Source: Fen-1058 sp964398185 (lineage in GTDB: Bacteria; Chloroflexota; Anaerolineae; Fen-1058). From it: DNA of 64,000 nt. The stretch is taken from the NCBI GenBank assembly GCA_964398185.1, contig CAYNML010000005.1:1-64000 (forward strand), written 5' to 3'. This document shows, piece by piece, positions 1-7,870 of the stretch (position 1 is the first letter of the stretch; every line of letters begins with the position of its first letter). Both the position numbers and the translations under genes were made by a program. The notes below the pieces were generated by a model. The model was not told where the DNA came from. It saw only the letters and a list, made by a program, of their open reading frames with translations, and searched no databases.

Positions 1-571
1 TGGTCTCTTTGTGGAACGGAAAATTCTTCGCGCCGTGGATCGAGAACGTGAACACCGTCGGATCATTCTCGAATATTTGCGCGGTGCCATTGCCCTGGTG
101 CACATCGCAGTCGATGATGACCACGCGCCGCGCCAGCCCTTCGGCCTGCATCGCCCGCGCGGCGATGCAGGCATCGTTGAAGACGCAGTAGCCCTCGCCG
201 CGATCGGCAAAGGCGTGATGCGTACCGCCCGCCAGGTTTACGGCCATTCCATCACACAATGCGGCCCGCGCCGCCGCGATCGTCGCCCCGCTCGAGCGGC
301 GTGAACGCTCGACCATCTGCAGCGACCACGGAAAGCCAATGCGACGCAGTTCCTTCGCGGTGAGTTCACCCTGCTTCACGCGGCGCAGATATTCGGCGGT
401 GTGAACGCGGGTGATCTCTTCGTCGCTGGCCGCCGGGGCTGCGATCAGATGATCGGGCGGCACCAGACCCGCCGCTTCCACGCGTTCACGCAGCAACGCA
501 TACTTGCTCACCGGAAAGCGATGACCCTCCGGCAGCGGCAGCAGGAAGTGATCCGTCTTGAAAATCTTCAT
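1..571 (-). CDS. Histone deacetylase / AcuC-AphA family protein (3' end outside window)
   Basis: The minus strand reads from an ATG at 569-571 to the window edge without a stop, giving about 190 residues. It matches the N-terminal half of the arginase-fold zinc deacetylase family (histone deacetylases, acetoin-utilisation AcuC, acetylpolyamine amidohydrolases). Visible signatures are GGTHHAFADRGEGYCVFND, with the paired active-site His, and VVIIDCDVHQGNG, with the Asp and His that bind zinc and the charge relay. Members remove acetyl groups from lysine or polyamine substrates; the actual substrate cannot be told from this fragment. The start is preceded by a purine-rich stretch made of repeated GGATGAA units that can serve as ribosome binding site. 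The remaining metal ligands lie beyond the window. Confidence 0.9.
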   Translation of the reverse strand, partial: MKIFKTDHFLLPLPEGHRFPVSKYALLRERVEAAGLVPPDHLIAAPAASDEEITRVHTAEYLRRVKQGELTAKELRRIGFPWSLQMVERSRRSSGATIAAARAALCDGMAVNLAGGTHHAFADRGEGYCVFNDACIAARAMQAEGLARRVVIIDCDVHQGNGTAQIFENDPTVFTFSIHGAKNFPFHKET

Positions 572-735
572 CCTTCATCCCTCATCTTTCATCCTTTTCA
601 TTATACCTGTGACGCAGTTCATAGCGACGCCGCGCTCGATCGAGTAAAGTAGAGGCAGACAAACGACCGTCACACCTGCACTGTACCGCAGGCGGTTGCG
701 TGCGGTGCACGTGTTGCGAGGAGCGCTGTTTGCGA

Positions 736-814
736 CGAAGCAATCTCTGACACGGTTGGCAGCCTTTGCTGATTAGCGCCGAGATTGCTTCGCCGCGCTG
801 CGGCTCGCAATGAC
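736..814. repeat. Dispersed palindromic intergenic element
   Basis: A perfect 12-bp inverted repeat (CGAAGCAATCTC at 736-747, GAGATTGCTTCG at 781-792) is followed by a CGCGCTGCGGCTCGCAATGA tail. It lies in the gap between the divergent deacetylase and DUF3307 genes. The style is that of short mobile palindromes common in Chloroflexota and other phyla. No function can be read from it. Confidence 0.6.
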
Positions 815-832
815 AGGAATTGGGGGTGAACC

Positions 833-1546
833 ATGATCATCGCTATGCTGCTGGCACATTTGACGGGTGACTACGTTCTGCAATGGGACGCGCTGGCGCG
901 CTGGAAAGGCGCGTCGGTGAAGGGCGCGGCCTGCCACGGCTCGATCGTCGCGGCGGTGACCCTGCTGTTCGCCGTGCTGATCGATCCGGCGTGGTGGCCG
1001 TGGGCGCTGTTGATCGGTGCGGCGCACATCGCCATCGATTGCTTTTGGGTGGTGTTCAATCGCCGCTTCACGCCGCGCAGCGGCCTGTACGGACTGGCGC
1101 GTCTGCTGATCGATCAGACACTGCACTTCGCCGTGATTGCGGTCGCGCTGTTCGCGTCGGGTTACGTCACCCTGATCGGGCTGCCGGCAGCGATCGTGAA
1201 TGAAGTACAAACGCAGCGTGTGTGGGCCATCGCACTGGGCTACGTGCTCATCAGCATGCCCGCGTGGATCTTCATCGAGTTCATCTTCTACGGGTTGATC
1301 AACGGCTCGGCGCCGGACTTCAGCCGCGTGGGAAAGTACAAGTATGTGGGCAGCCTGGAACGCGGCTTGATTGCGACGTTTGTGGCGACGGGGCAATTCA
1401 CACTGGTGCCGGTGGTGGCCCTGCCCCGCCTGGTGCTGGAAAGCCCGCAGTACTTCGGCAACCATCGCACCATGTTATACATCGCGGAGTGGCTGGGCAG
1501 TCTGGCCGTGGCGGTGTTGATCGGGTTGGCGTTGGGACGGCTGTAG
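833..1546 (+). CDS. DUF3307 domain-containing membrane protein
   Basis: This 237-residue protein begins MIIAMLLAHLTGDYVLQ, the characteristic N-terminus of DUF3307 membrane proteins, followed by a hydrophobic segment and the motif AHIAIDCFW. Roughly five or six membrane segments are apparent (near residues 35-70, 85-125, 135-160, 190-235). The ATG at 833 has a good purine-rich site (GGGGGTGA) just upstream. The biochemical role of DUF3307 is unknown, and some members are named for neighbouring genes only. It is followed by a palindromic repeat and a Crp/Fnr regulator on the same strand. Confidence 0.75.
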   Translation: MIIAMLLAHLTGDYVLQWDALARWKGASVKGAACHGSIVAAVTLLFAVLIDPAWWPWALLIGAAHIAIDCFWVVFNRRFTPRSGLYGLARLLIDQTLHFAVIAVALFASGYVTLIGLPAAIVNEVQTQRVWAIALGYVLISMPAWIFIEFIFYGLINGSAPDFSRVGKYKYVGSLERGLIATFVATGQFTLVPVVALPRLVLESPQYFGNHRTMLYIAEWLGSLAVAVLIGLALGRL

Positions 1547-1594
1547 GGCGAGTTGGCAACTTGCCCGGCGAGTTGCCAACTCGCCCGACACAAG
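1542..1594. repeat. Palindromic repeat, family copy 1
   Basis: Immediately after the DUF3307 stop, the arm GGCGAGTTGGCAAC pairs with GTTGCCAACTCGCC to form a 14-bp stem. A diverged copy with the same TGTAGGGC lead-in occurs at 21193-21240, also directly after a stop codon. The element may double as a transcription terminator, though no T-run follows. Confidence 0.7.
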
Positions 1595-1603
1595 GCGGGA
1601 ATC

Positions 1604-2386
1604 ATGACCGACACACTCACGATTACACATCGCTTCATTGTCAATCCGCTCTACCGCAGGTACAATGGCGCCGACCCTGCCGTCCGCAGTCCGGAGCAAC
1701 GTGTGGCCGATCGCATCGAGTTTCTCAAACACCTGCCGCTCTTCGCCAATCTCAACGACGCCGAACTGACCGCGCTGGCGAAAGACTTCACCGTGCGCCG
1801 CTTTCAACAGGGCGAAACGATCTTCTTTCAAGGCGATCCGGGACAGGCGCTATACCTCATCGAAGCGGGGCGCGTGCGCATCTACGTGCAGGACGACAGC
1901 GGTCAGGAAACCTCGGTGATCTTTTACAGTGCGGGCGATATCTTCGGCGAACTGGCCGCCATCGACGGGCTGCCGCGCTCAGCGAGCGCCATCGCCGCCG
2001 ACGAAACGATCGTGCACGTGCTGACGCGCGAGCGGCTGCGCGCTCACTTGCAAGCCTCGCCGCAGTTGGCGTACAACTTCATGCAGGCGCTGGCCGTGCG
2101 CGTGCGCTACTCAACCTTGCAGGTGGGCAACCTGACGCTGCACGATGTGCCGGGCCGCCTGGCGCGCAAATTACTGGAACTGGCGCAGGGCTATGGCCGC
2201 GTGGAAGACAACGGGGTGCGCATCGACATGACGTTGACGCAGAGCGATCTGGCCAGCCTGATCGGCGCGACGCGCGAGAGCACCAACAAAGCGCTGGGCA
2301 ACTTCAAGCGCGGCGGCGTCATTCGCATGGAGCAAAATCAGATCACGATTGTCGATCCGGATGCGCTGCGCGAAATCGGGGCGTAA
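1604..2386 (+). CDS. Crp/Fnr family transcriptional regulator
   Basis: The 260-residue protein has a cyclic-nucleotide-binding barrel at about residues 45-160 and a winged-helix DNA-binding domain at about 180-255. The phosphate-binding cassette reads FGELAAIDGLPRSAS, with the Glu and Arg typical of cNMP-binding members. The recognition helix region reads LIGATRESTNKALGNFKRGG. There is no cysteine cluster as in FNR, so a cAMP-type or ligand-free regulator is more likely than an oxygen sensor. An in-frame ATG at 1553 lies inside the palindromic repeat; the ATG at 1604, with AAGGCGGG upstream, is preferred. The target genes are unknown. Confidence 0.88.
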   Translation: MTDTLTITHRFIVNPLYRRYNGADPAVRSPEQRVADRIEFLKHLPLFANLNDAELTALAKDFTVRRFQQGETIFFQGDPGQALYLIEAGRVRIYVQDDSGQETSVIFYSAGDIFGELAAIDGLPRSASAIAADETIVHVLTRERLRAHLQASPQLAYNFMQALAVRVRYSTLQVGNLTLHDVPGRLARKLLELAQGYGRVEDNGVRIDMTLTQSDLASLIGATRESTNKALGNFKRGGVIRMEQNQITIVDPDALREIGA

Positions 2387-2442
2387 CGAGTAACAAGTAA
2401 CGAGTAATGCGTATCGCTGCCATTGATCTAGAGTGGAACCTG

Positions 2443-3396
2443 ATGATCGCAAGAGCCTTGAGGCAGACACTGGGCGCTATTGCCGTGCTGACACTTGCAC
2501 TAACCGGGTGCAACGCTAATGCACAAGGGAATCCAGTTGACACTGCCTCTTTTGTTCCTCTACCGGACGGCACGTTGGCAGGCTGGCGGTCCGACGGAAC
2601 TCAGCTGATGCTCGGTTATACTGAGCAAGGCCTGTCCATTATCGCAATCGCTGGCAACACCATATCAACTGTCGAAAGCCCCTTAAACTATCCTCAACGC
2701 CGAACGTTTTGCCCCGCATGGTCACCAGCTGGAACGGCGCTGTTCTATCAAGAAAGGTTAACGAACACGACGACGAGACTACACTTGCTCAACTTATCCG
2801 GCACCGATACCGTTTTTACGGCCACCCTGTTTAGCCGGGAGTGTCCAACCTGGCTGCCTGATGGTGAACACTTTTCCATCAATACGCAGTTTGTCAATGC
2901 GCCAACTGTCGTCATCGTTTTCGATCAGCAAGGGTCTTACCAGCGGAATTTAATCATAGATAATACCGGCATTGACAACGTGGCGTGGTCACCAGATGGG
3001 CAATATATCGCCTTCGATTCGTGGCATTCACGTGATGTGAAACTAGCGGATGCTAATACCGGGGAGATAATTACAATGGGCAGCCCTCTAAGAGGGGGAT
3101 GGCACCCGACTTGGGCACCAAATAGCAAGTATATTGCTTATATCGAGCAGGGAGGAAGTCCGCCCGGTATCGGTGATCTTATCGTCGCAAAAATTGATGG
3201 CACACGTGTCATTACTTTAGCGGGTCCATCTCTATCAGCAGATTACTATTACACAGAGCCGCTGTGGTCACCACGTGGGGACTACATTGCGGTCGAGCGC
3301 ATTCACCGCAACAATCTGCACGATTACATCGTTGCCCCCCGCGAGGTTGGTCTCATACCAGTGCCTGACGATCTAAAACGCTCAGCAACGGAGTGA
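2443..3396 (+). CDS. TolB/WD40-like beta-propeller lipoprotein
   Basis: About 317 residues. The N-terminus from the ATG at 2443 is a lipoprotein signal (charged MIARALR, hydrophobic core, lipobox LTGC). The mature part holds repeated W-S-P-D/A-G motifs (AWSPAGT, AWSPDGQYIAFDS, TWAPNSKYIAY, LWSPRGDYIAV) typical of TolB/PD40 beta-propeller blades. It is probably anchored outside the membrane and may bind partner proteins or saccharides. An upstream in-frame ATG at 2407 exists, but GAGTGGA at 2431-2437 supports 2443. The gene looks less GC-rich than its neighbours, hinting at acquisition. It converges with the next gene only 4 bp away. Confidence 0.75.
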   Translation: MIARALRQTLGAIAVLTLALTGCNANAQGNPVDTASFVPLPDGTLAGWRSDGTQLMLGYTEQGLSIIAIAGNTISTVESPLNYPQRRTFCPAWSPAGTALFYQERLTNTTTRLHLLNLSGTDTVFTATLFSRECPTWLPDGEHFSINTQFVNAPTVVIVFDQQGSYQRNLIIDNTGIDNVAWSPDGQYIAFDSWHSRDVKLADANTGEIITMGSPLRGGWHPTWAPNSKYIAYIEQGGSPPGIGDLIVAKIDGTRVITLAGPSLSADYYYTEPLWSPRGDYIAVERIHRNNLHDYIVAPREVGLIPVPDDLKRSATE

Positions 3397-3400
3397 TGTT

Positions 3401-3994
3401 TCACCACACCCCCGGCACCAAGCGATACTTCACCCGCTGCCGATAGTCCTCATAGCCCGGCAAATGCTGCGCCAGATAATCATCTTCGAGATTAGCCTTT
3501 AGCGCATAGCACATCACCGCCGTCCACGCGAAGCCGAAGATCAGCAGTGCAGGATAGACCATCATCGTCCCGATGATCTGCACGCTGACCGCGGTGTAGA
3601 TCGGATGCCGTACGAGGCTGTAGGGTCCCCAATCGACGATCTGGTGATCCGATTGCACCACGGTGTCCGCCGTCCAGAACTGCCCCAAGACCGATCGGCA
3701 GTACAGCGTCCCGATCATCCCGCCGAACACCAGCAGCGTGCCGGGCCAGCTCAGCCAATCGAGGACGGGATTCACACGCAGGATATTCAGGTTGATCAAC
3801 AGCGCGCTCACCAGCACGATCGCAAACATCCCGCCGATGATGATCATCAGCCATTTGTCCAACGGCGGATGATCGGGCTGCGCCGCCTTCTTGAGATCAG
3901 CCAGCGCGCGTTTGCCCGCCGACCAGTAATACACGAACCACGCCAACCATGCGAAAAGCGTCAACCAGCGCAGGAGCGGAACGAGCATAAGCAT
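3401..3994 (-). CDS. Isoprenylcysteine carboxyl methyltransferase (ICMT)-like membrane protein
   Basis: A 197-residue membrane protein with four or five hydrophobic segments and the conserved C-terminal ICMT/PEMT signature: GPYSLVRHPIYTAV, then a distal E-D and PGYEDYRQRVKYRLVPGVW. This signature binds S-adenosylmethionine in methyltransferases that modify membrane-embedded thiols or lipids. Bacterial homologues have no proven substrate. A paralogue with the same C-terminal ending lies at 29271-29996. Start choice is between ATG 3994 and ATG 3988; neither has a strong Shine-Dalgarno site. Confidence 0.82.
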   Translation of the reverse strand: MLMLVPLLRWLTLFAWLAWFVYYWSAGKRALADLKKAAQPDHPPLDKWLMIIIGGMFAIVLVSALLINLNILRVNPVLDWLSWPGTLLVFGGMIGTLYCRSVLGQFWTADTVVQSDHQIVDWGPYSLVRHPIYTAVSVQIIGTMMVYPALLIFGFAWTAVMCYALKANLEDDYLAQHLPGYEDYRQRVKYRLVPGVW

Positions 3995-4010
3995 TCACCA
4001 TGATGAAAAC

Positions 4011-4234
4011 CCGGTTTCGGCCATCAGGTCATGCATCAGAAACCAGGTTTCTACATTCCAGATGGAATTGAAGTTTAACTGTTACTACTCAGCCGTGGCG
4101 CAACATTGTCATTCCCGCGTGCTTTTGGCGGGAATCCAGAAACCCTGCCAGCGGTGAATCTGGATGCCCGATAGAAGCATTCGGGCATGACGGCTGAGTA
4201 GTAACGTCTAACTTGGAGAAACCCGGTTTCTTCT
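4011..4234. repeat. AAACCCGGTTTC-type repeats flanking a composite palindrome
   Basis: Copies of a short self-complementary unit (AAAACCCGGTTTC near 4014, GAAACCAGGTTTC near 4039, GAAACCCGGTTTC near 4218) surround the element at 4081-4205. The same unit, including the CTACATTC-AGATGGA neighbour, recurs at 32213-32277. Related units occur near 11864-11902 and 34970. Confidence 0.65.
4081..4205. repeat. Composite palindromic element with 16-bp terminal inverted repeats
   Basis: A perfect 16-bp inverted repeat (GTTACTACTCAGCCGT at 4081-4096 and its complement at 4190-4205) encloses two successive hairpins. One is built on CATTCCCGCG/GCGGGAATCCAG, the other on CTGGATGCCCGA/TCGGGCATGAC. The inner two-hairpin module (4108-4191) is present again in reverse orientation at 29148-29243, but without the 16-bp terminal arms. 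The layout is MITE-like; no coding capacity is seen. Confidence 0.75.
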
Positions 4235-4237
4235 CTT

Positions 4238-5092
4238 TCAGGCTGCTGCTTCCTCTTTGATGAACGTGCCGTTGCGCAATTCAAAGATCGCTTGCCGGAT
4301 CTCCGCATCGGTATTCATCACGAAGGGTCCATAAGGCGAAATCGGTTCGCGGATGGGGGCACCGGCCATCAGCATGAAGCGCACGCCCTGCTCGGTACTG
4401 ACTTCAACCTGATCGCCCTCGGCCAACACGATCAGCTTCACCGCCGCCACCGGCTCAGCCTCGGCCCCAAAGTGTCCCGCCCCTTCAAACACGTATGCCA
4501 ACACTTGATGATCGCGCGGCACCGGGTAGACGAAGTTCGAGTTGGCGGCCAGGGTCACGTCCAGATAAACCGGATTCGCCGCGATCTCGGTGACCGGGCC
4601 GCGCACGCCAGCGACTTCGCCCGCGACCACGCGAATGATCGCACCGTCACGCTGCGTCGTCGGGATCGTCGCGGCGCTGACTTCCTGGTAACGCGGCTGG
4701 CTCATCTTCTGCGCCGCCGGCAAATTGACCCATAATTGAAAGCCGGCGATGACACCGCTGGGGCCGCGCCGCGGCAGTTCCTCGTGCATGATGCCGCGCC
4801 CGCTGGTCATCCACTGCACATCGCCCGGACCGATCAACCCCGCATTGCCCAGGCTGTCGCGGTGATGCACCGATCCTTCCAGCATGTAGGTGACCGTCTC
4901 GATGCCGCGATGCGGGTGCATCGGAAAGCCCACGATGGGACCTTCCTTCGGATCGTTGAAGGCGAAGTGATCGAACAGCAGGAACGGATCGTACTCGTTG
5001 GATCGCTTCGGCCCGAACGAACGGCGCAGCAAGACGCCCGCCCCCTCGATGACGTACTGCGGCTCGATGATCTGTTGAATGGACCGTGACAT
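4238..5092 (-). CDS. Pirin family protein
   Basis: A 284-residue bicupin. The N-terminal cupin carries DPFLLFDHF, GFPMHPHRGIETVTYML and the metal-site His/Glu set (HPHRG, then H in GSVHHRDSLGN and E in MHEELPR), and the C-terminal Pirin_C domain follows (FVYPVPRDHQVLAYVFEGAG). Pirins are iron-binding; several have quercetinase activity or act as redox-dependent regulators. The ATG at 5092 is preferred over the longer reading from 5119 because AGGGAGAG lies directly upstream. The gene sits alone between repeat-rich gaps. Confidence 0.9.
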   Translation of the reverse strand: MSRSIQQIIEPQYVIEGAGVLLRRSFGPKRSNEYDPFLLFDHFAFNDPKEGPIVGFPMHPHRGIETVTYMLEGSVHHRDSLGNAGLIGPGDVQWMTSGRGIMHEELPRRGPSGVIAGFQLWVNLPAAQKMSQPRYQEVSAATIPTTQRDGAIIRVVAGEVAGVRGPVTEIAANPVYLDVTLAANSNFVYPVPRDHQVLAYVFEGAGHFGAEAEPVAAVKLIVLAEGDQVEVSTEQGVRFMLMAGAPIREPISPYGPFVMNTDAEIRQAIFELRNGTFIKEEAAA

Positions 5093-5187
5093 GTCTCTCT
5101 CCCTTGGCTGACCAATCATGTGATACTCTTGACTGCCATAATTCTATCCGATCTGCGTGAACAATGCCGTTACCATGTTCGCTCTCC

Positions 5188-5242
5188 GCCCGCGTCCGCG
5201 CGGGCGTTTTGCGCCACACCAGCCGCCCGCGCGGACGCGGGC
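5188..5242. repeat. GC-rich 19-bp inverted repeat
   Basis: A perfect 19-bp inverted repeat (GCCCGCGTCCGCGCGGGCG at 5188-5206, complement at 5224-5242) lies between the divergent pirin and radical-SAM genes. It is followed by three tandem ATTCGTG words. This is probably another dispersed palindrome; a role as insulator or attenuator is possible but not shown. Confidence 0.65.
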
Positions 5243-5308
5243 TTGGAGCATCGAATTCATTCGTGTGATTCGTGCAATTCGTGTACCGCACAGTCCGATT
5301 TTTCCATC

Positions 5309-5337
5309 TTGACTCTCAAGAACGCATGTTCTATAAT
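5309..5337 (+). promoter_or_regulatory. Sigma70-type promoter, probably giving a leaderless mRNA
   Basis: TTGACT (5309-5314), a 17-bp spacer and a perfect TATAAT (5332-5337) precede the radical-SAM gene. The expected start site falls on or beside the A of the ATG at 5344, so the transcript would have essentially no 5' leader. Confidence 0.8.
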
Positions 5338-5343
5338 TGAAGT

Positions 5344-6582
5344 ATGGACGCCGAAACGAAGTTGGAACTACTGGCTGACAATGCCGCCTTTGAACCGGCC
5401 GAAGACCGCCGGAACGATTTGCAGCCGATCGGCATGAAAACCGATCGCACGGCAGCGTGTGGTCACTCGCCGCGTGAGTTGAAACAAGCCGTGGAACAAA
5501 TCCGCGCGGGCGACAACAGCGCACTCGAGGTGAAGAAAAGTTCGTTGGGCATCCATCACGCCGTCATGCCGGGCGGCAAGACCATCGCCCTCCTCAAGAC
5601 GATGCTGACCTCGGCCTGCGAGCGCGACTGCTACTACTGCCCATTTCGCGCGGGTCGCGATTTCCGCCGCGCCACTTTCAAGCCCGACGAGATGGCCAGC
5701 ACTTTCAACGAATTGCAGCGCTCACGCATCGCCGAAGGGCTGTTCCTCAGTTCGGGCCTTGCGGGCGGCGGCGTGCGCACGCAGGACAAACTAATCAGCA
5801 CGATCGATGTCCTGCGGAACAACTTGAACTATCGCGGCTACGTGCACTTGAAGATCATGCCCGGCACCGAGCGCGATCAGGTCTATCGAGCCATGCAGCT
5901 GTCCGATCGGATCTCGATCAACCTCGAAGCGCCCAACTCCGCCCGATTGGCTAAGCTCGCCCCGCACAAGATCTTCATGGAAGAACTGCTGAAGCCATTG
6001 CAATGGGCTGATGAGATTCGCAGGACGCAGCCACCGAGATTGGGCTGGAACGGCAAGTGGCCGTCGCTGGTCACGCAATTCGTCGTGGGCGCGGTAGGCG
6101 AGAACGATCTGGAAATTCTTTCCACCACCGCGTACCTGATCAAGAGGCTGCGCCTGGCGCGCACGTACTTCTCGGCCTTCAACCCGGTGACGGACACGCC
6201 GTTGGAAAATCACGCGCCGGAGAATCCGTGGCGCGAGCATCGGTTATATCAATCGTCGTTCCTGCTGCGCGATTACGGCTTCGATCTCGAAGACATGCCG
6301 TTCACACAGGAAGGCTTCCTGCCGCTCGATGTCGATCCGAAAGTGGCGTGGGCGCGGCAGAACCTACGCGATCCGATCGAGATCAACCGGGCCGATCGGC
6401 GTGAGCTGCTGCGCGTGCCCGGCATCGGCCCCAAAGGTGTGGAGGCGATCCTCGTCGCCCGCCGCCAGAGCACGCTGCGCGATCTGAAGGACCTCAAGAC
6501 GCTGGGCGTCATCGTCGCCCGCGCCGCGCCGTTTGTGTTGTTGAATGGACATCGCCCCGCCTGGCAACTCAGCCTCTGGTAA
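5344..6582 (+). CDS. Putative DNA modification/repair radical SAM protein
   Basis: A 412-residue protein matching the radical-SAM family that is usually linked to a uracil-DNA-glycosylase-like partner. The [4Fe-4S]-binding CxxxCxxC motif is visible as SACERDCYYCPF near residue 95, with the SAM-binding core following (LFLSSGLAGGGVRTQD, HLKIMPGTERDQV, ISINLEAPN). The C-terminus adds helix-hairpin-helix segments (INRADRRELLRVPGIGPKG), typical of DNA-binding proteins. In most genomes the partner glycosylase-like gene is adjacent; here neither neighbour is that partner. Expression is from the strong promoter at 5309-5337. The reaction is not known. Confidence 0.88.
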   Translation: MDAETKLELLADNAAFEPAEDRRNDLQPIGMKTDRTAACGHSPRELKQAVEQIRAGDNSALEVKKSSLGIHHAVMPGGKTIALLKTMLTSACERDCYYCPFRAGRDFRRATFKPDEMASTFNELQRSRIAEGLFLSSGLAGGGVRTQDKLISTIDVLRNNLNYRGYVHLKIMPGTERDQVYRAMQLSDRISINLEAPNSARLAKLAPHKIFMEELLKPLQWADEIRRTQPPRLGWNGKWPSLVTQFVVGAVGENDLEILSTTAYLIKRLRLARTYFSAFNPVTDTPLENHAPENPWREHRLYQSSFLLRDYGFDLEDMPFTQEGFLPLDVDPKVAWARQNLRDPIEINRADRRELLRVPGIGPKGVEAILVARRQSTLRDLKDLKTLGVIVARAAPFVLLNGHRPAWQLSLW

Positions 6583-6612
6583 AAGTGGTAAAATTTCTGA
6601 CGGAGGATGCCC

Positions 6613-6909
6613 ATGGCGACCGCTGACACTTACATCACCTTGCGCGTTTCATCGACCCTGGCCCAAGAGCTGCCCGCCGATCCTGATACGCGCCAACATG
6701 TGCTGGAACTGGGACTGCGGCAGTGGCATGTAGCAGAGGCCCTGGAGCAGTATCGACAAGGACATGGCTCTCTGGCGTATGCCGCCGAACAGGTCGGAAT
6801 CTCGCTCCGCGAAATGATTTCGCTCGCGTATGCGCACGGCCTGACGCCGCCACTCGATCCCGAAAAGTTGGCTAATCCCCTGACCCTGGATCAGGCAGCT
6901 CAGTTGTGA
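6613..6909 (+). CDS. UPF0175-like antitoxin
   Basis: A 98-residue protein with a short N-terminal strand region (TYITLRVSSTLAQEL) and a helical C-terminal part (GHGSLAYAAEQVGISLREM) that resembles the UPF0175/HTH antitoxin family. The start is set at the ATG at 6613, six bases after GGAGG (6602-6606); the ATG at 6607 touches the GGAGG and is too close. The stop overlaps the next gene by 4 bp (GTGA), as expected for an antitoxin-toxin operon. By analogy it neutralises the PIN-like protein and autorepresses the operon. Confidence 0.75.
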   Translation: MATADTYITLRVSSTLAQELPADPDTRQHVLELGLRQWHVAEALEQYRQGHGSLAYAAEQVGISLREMISLAYAHGLTPPLDPEKLANPLTLDQAAQL

Positions 6910-7427
6910 TCGCCGTCGCCGATGCCGGCCCGCTGATTGCCTTAGCAAAGATCAATTCACTTGATTTGCTCTGGCGGCTCTATGCGCAGATCTACCTCAC
7001 GCCGGGCGTCTATGCCGAAGCCGTTACAGCGGGACATCTGGTGAATGCCGCCGACGCCGATTTGATTGAGAATGCCGTCAAGAGCGAGCAACTGCGCCTG
7101 CGCGCGCCAACCTCGCCGCTCACTTCGACCCCACTTCTTCTCCATTCAGGCGAGCGTGAAAGCCTGGCCCTGGCGGTTGAACTGTCAGCTGATGTCCTGT
7201 TAATTGATGATCTGGGTGCGCGCCACATTGCCGAACAGATTCTGGCGGCGAGCGGTGCGGCAACGCGCCTGCAAGGCACCCTGGGCGTGGTGGTGTCGGC
7301 CTATCAAGCCCGGCGGCTAACCCACGAAGAAGCGCTTGAGCGTGTCGCTAACCTCCGTGCCCGACCGGACATCTGGCTCAACGCCGAGTTATGCGATCGC
7401 GTCATGGCGCTGTTACGCTCGAACTAG
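6906..7427 (+). CDS. DUF3368 PIN-like toxin
   Basis: A 173-residue protein starting at GTG 6906, overlapping the antitoxin stop by 4 bp. It shows PIN-fold features: ADAGPLIALAKI near the N-terminus (first acidic residue), a central Glu in PGVYAEAV, GERESLALAVEL, and LLIDDLGARHIAEQI with the paired acidic residues. DUF3368 proteins are predicted magnesium-dependent ribonucleases of the VapC type. Paired with the preceding gene it forms a likely type II toxin-antitoxin module. All acidic positions appear present, so the toxin may be active. Confidence 0.8.
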   Translation: MIAVADAGPLIALAKINSLDLLWRLYAQIYLTPGVYAEAVTAGHLVNAADADLIENAVKSEQLRLRAPTSPLTSTPLLLHSGERESLALAVELSADVLLIDDLGARHIAEQILAASGAATRLQGTLGVVVSAYQARRLTHEEALERVANLRARPDIWLNAELCDRVMALLRSN

Positions 7428-7434
7428 ACCCAGC

Positions 7435-7800
7435 ATGACCAGTCTAACTCCGCAACACTTCATCGGCGAGCTCATCGAGGTGCTCTTCGATCAGCCGCCC
7501 GCGCTAGAAAAGAAGCCACCCTGCCCCAACGCTTTTGTGTGGCAGGGACATCGCTTGCGCATCGTGGCTGAATTGGAGTCGTGGCACGATTACGCGCGCA
7601 AGGGCCGCATGGCGACCAACATGCGCCCGGCTCACGCCGAAGCCGCCACCAGGCGCGGCTCGTGGGGCGTGGGGCGTTTCTACTTTCGCGTGCGTGTGGA
7701 AGATGGCAGGTTGTTCGAGTTGTACTACGATCGCGCGCCGCAGGGGCAGAAGCAGAAAAAGGGCGCGTGGTTTTTGCAGAGTGAGTTGAGCGCGGAGTAA
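7435..7800 (+). CDS. DUF6504 family protein
   Basis: A 121-residue protein. FIGELIEVLFDQPPALEKKP, the W-H-D-Y-A-R-K-G-R-M region and RRGSWGVGRFYFRVRVEDGR match DUF6504, a small all-beta family often found near Y-family polymerase genes. No function is established. The ATG at 7435 follows the toxin gene by 7 bp and excludes an implausible Ser/Thr-rich extension present in the longer open frame from 7336. Confidence 0.8.
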   Translation: MTSLTPQHFIGELIEVLFDQPPALEKKPPCPNAFVWQGHRLRIVAELESWHDYARKGRMATNMRPAHAEAATRRGSWGVGRFYFRVRVEDGRLFELYYDRAPQGQKQKKGAWFLQSELSAE

Positions 7801-7802
7801 AA

Positions 7803-7866
7803 AGACTTCGGAAGTTTGGCCCACTCCACTTCGTTGCGAGGTGCTTCGCAAAAACCTCCGAAGTCT
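7803..7866. terminator. Inverted repeat between convergent genes
   Basis: AGACTTCGGAAGTTT (7803-7817) pairs with AAAACCTCCGAAGTCT (7851-7866). It fills the 70-bp gap between the convergent DUF6504 and universal-stress genes, so it may terminate both. It belongs to the AAAACCTCCGAGGTC repeat family seen again at 39331-39427. Confidence 0.55.
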
Positions 7867-7870
7867 GCTG

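Noticed and set aside
1222..2400. 392-codon open frame overlapping DUF3307 and Crp genes
   Set aside because: It crosses two well-supported genes and a repeat in another frame and is Arg/Gly-rich without motifs.
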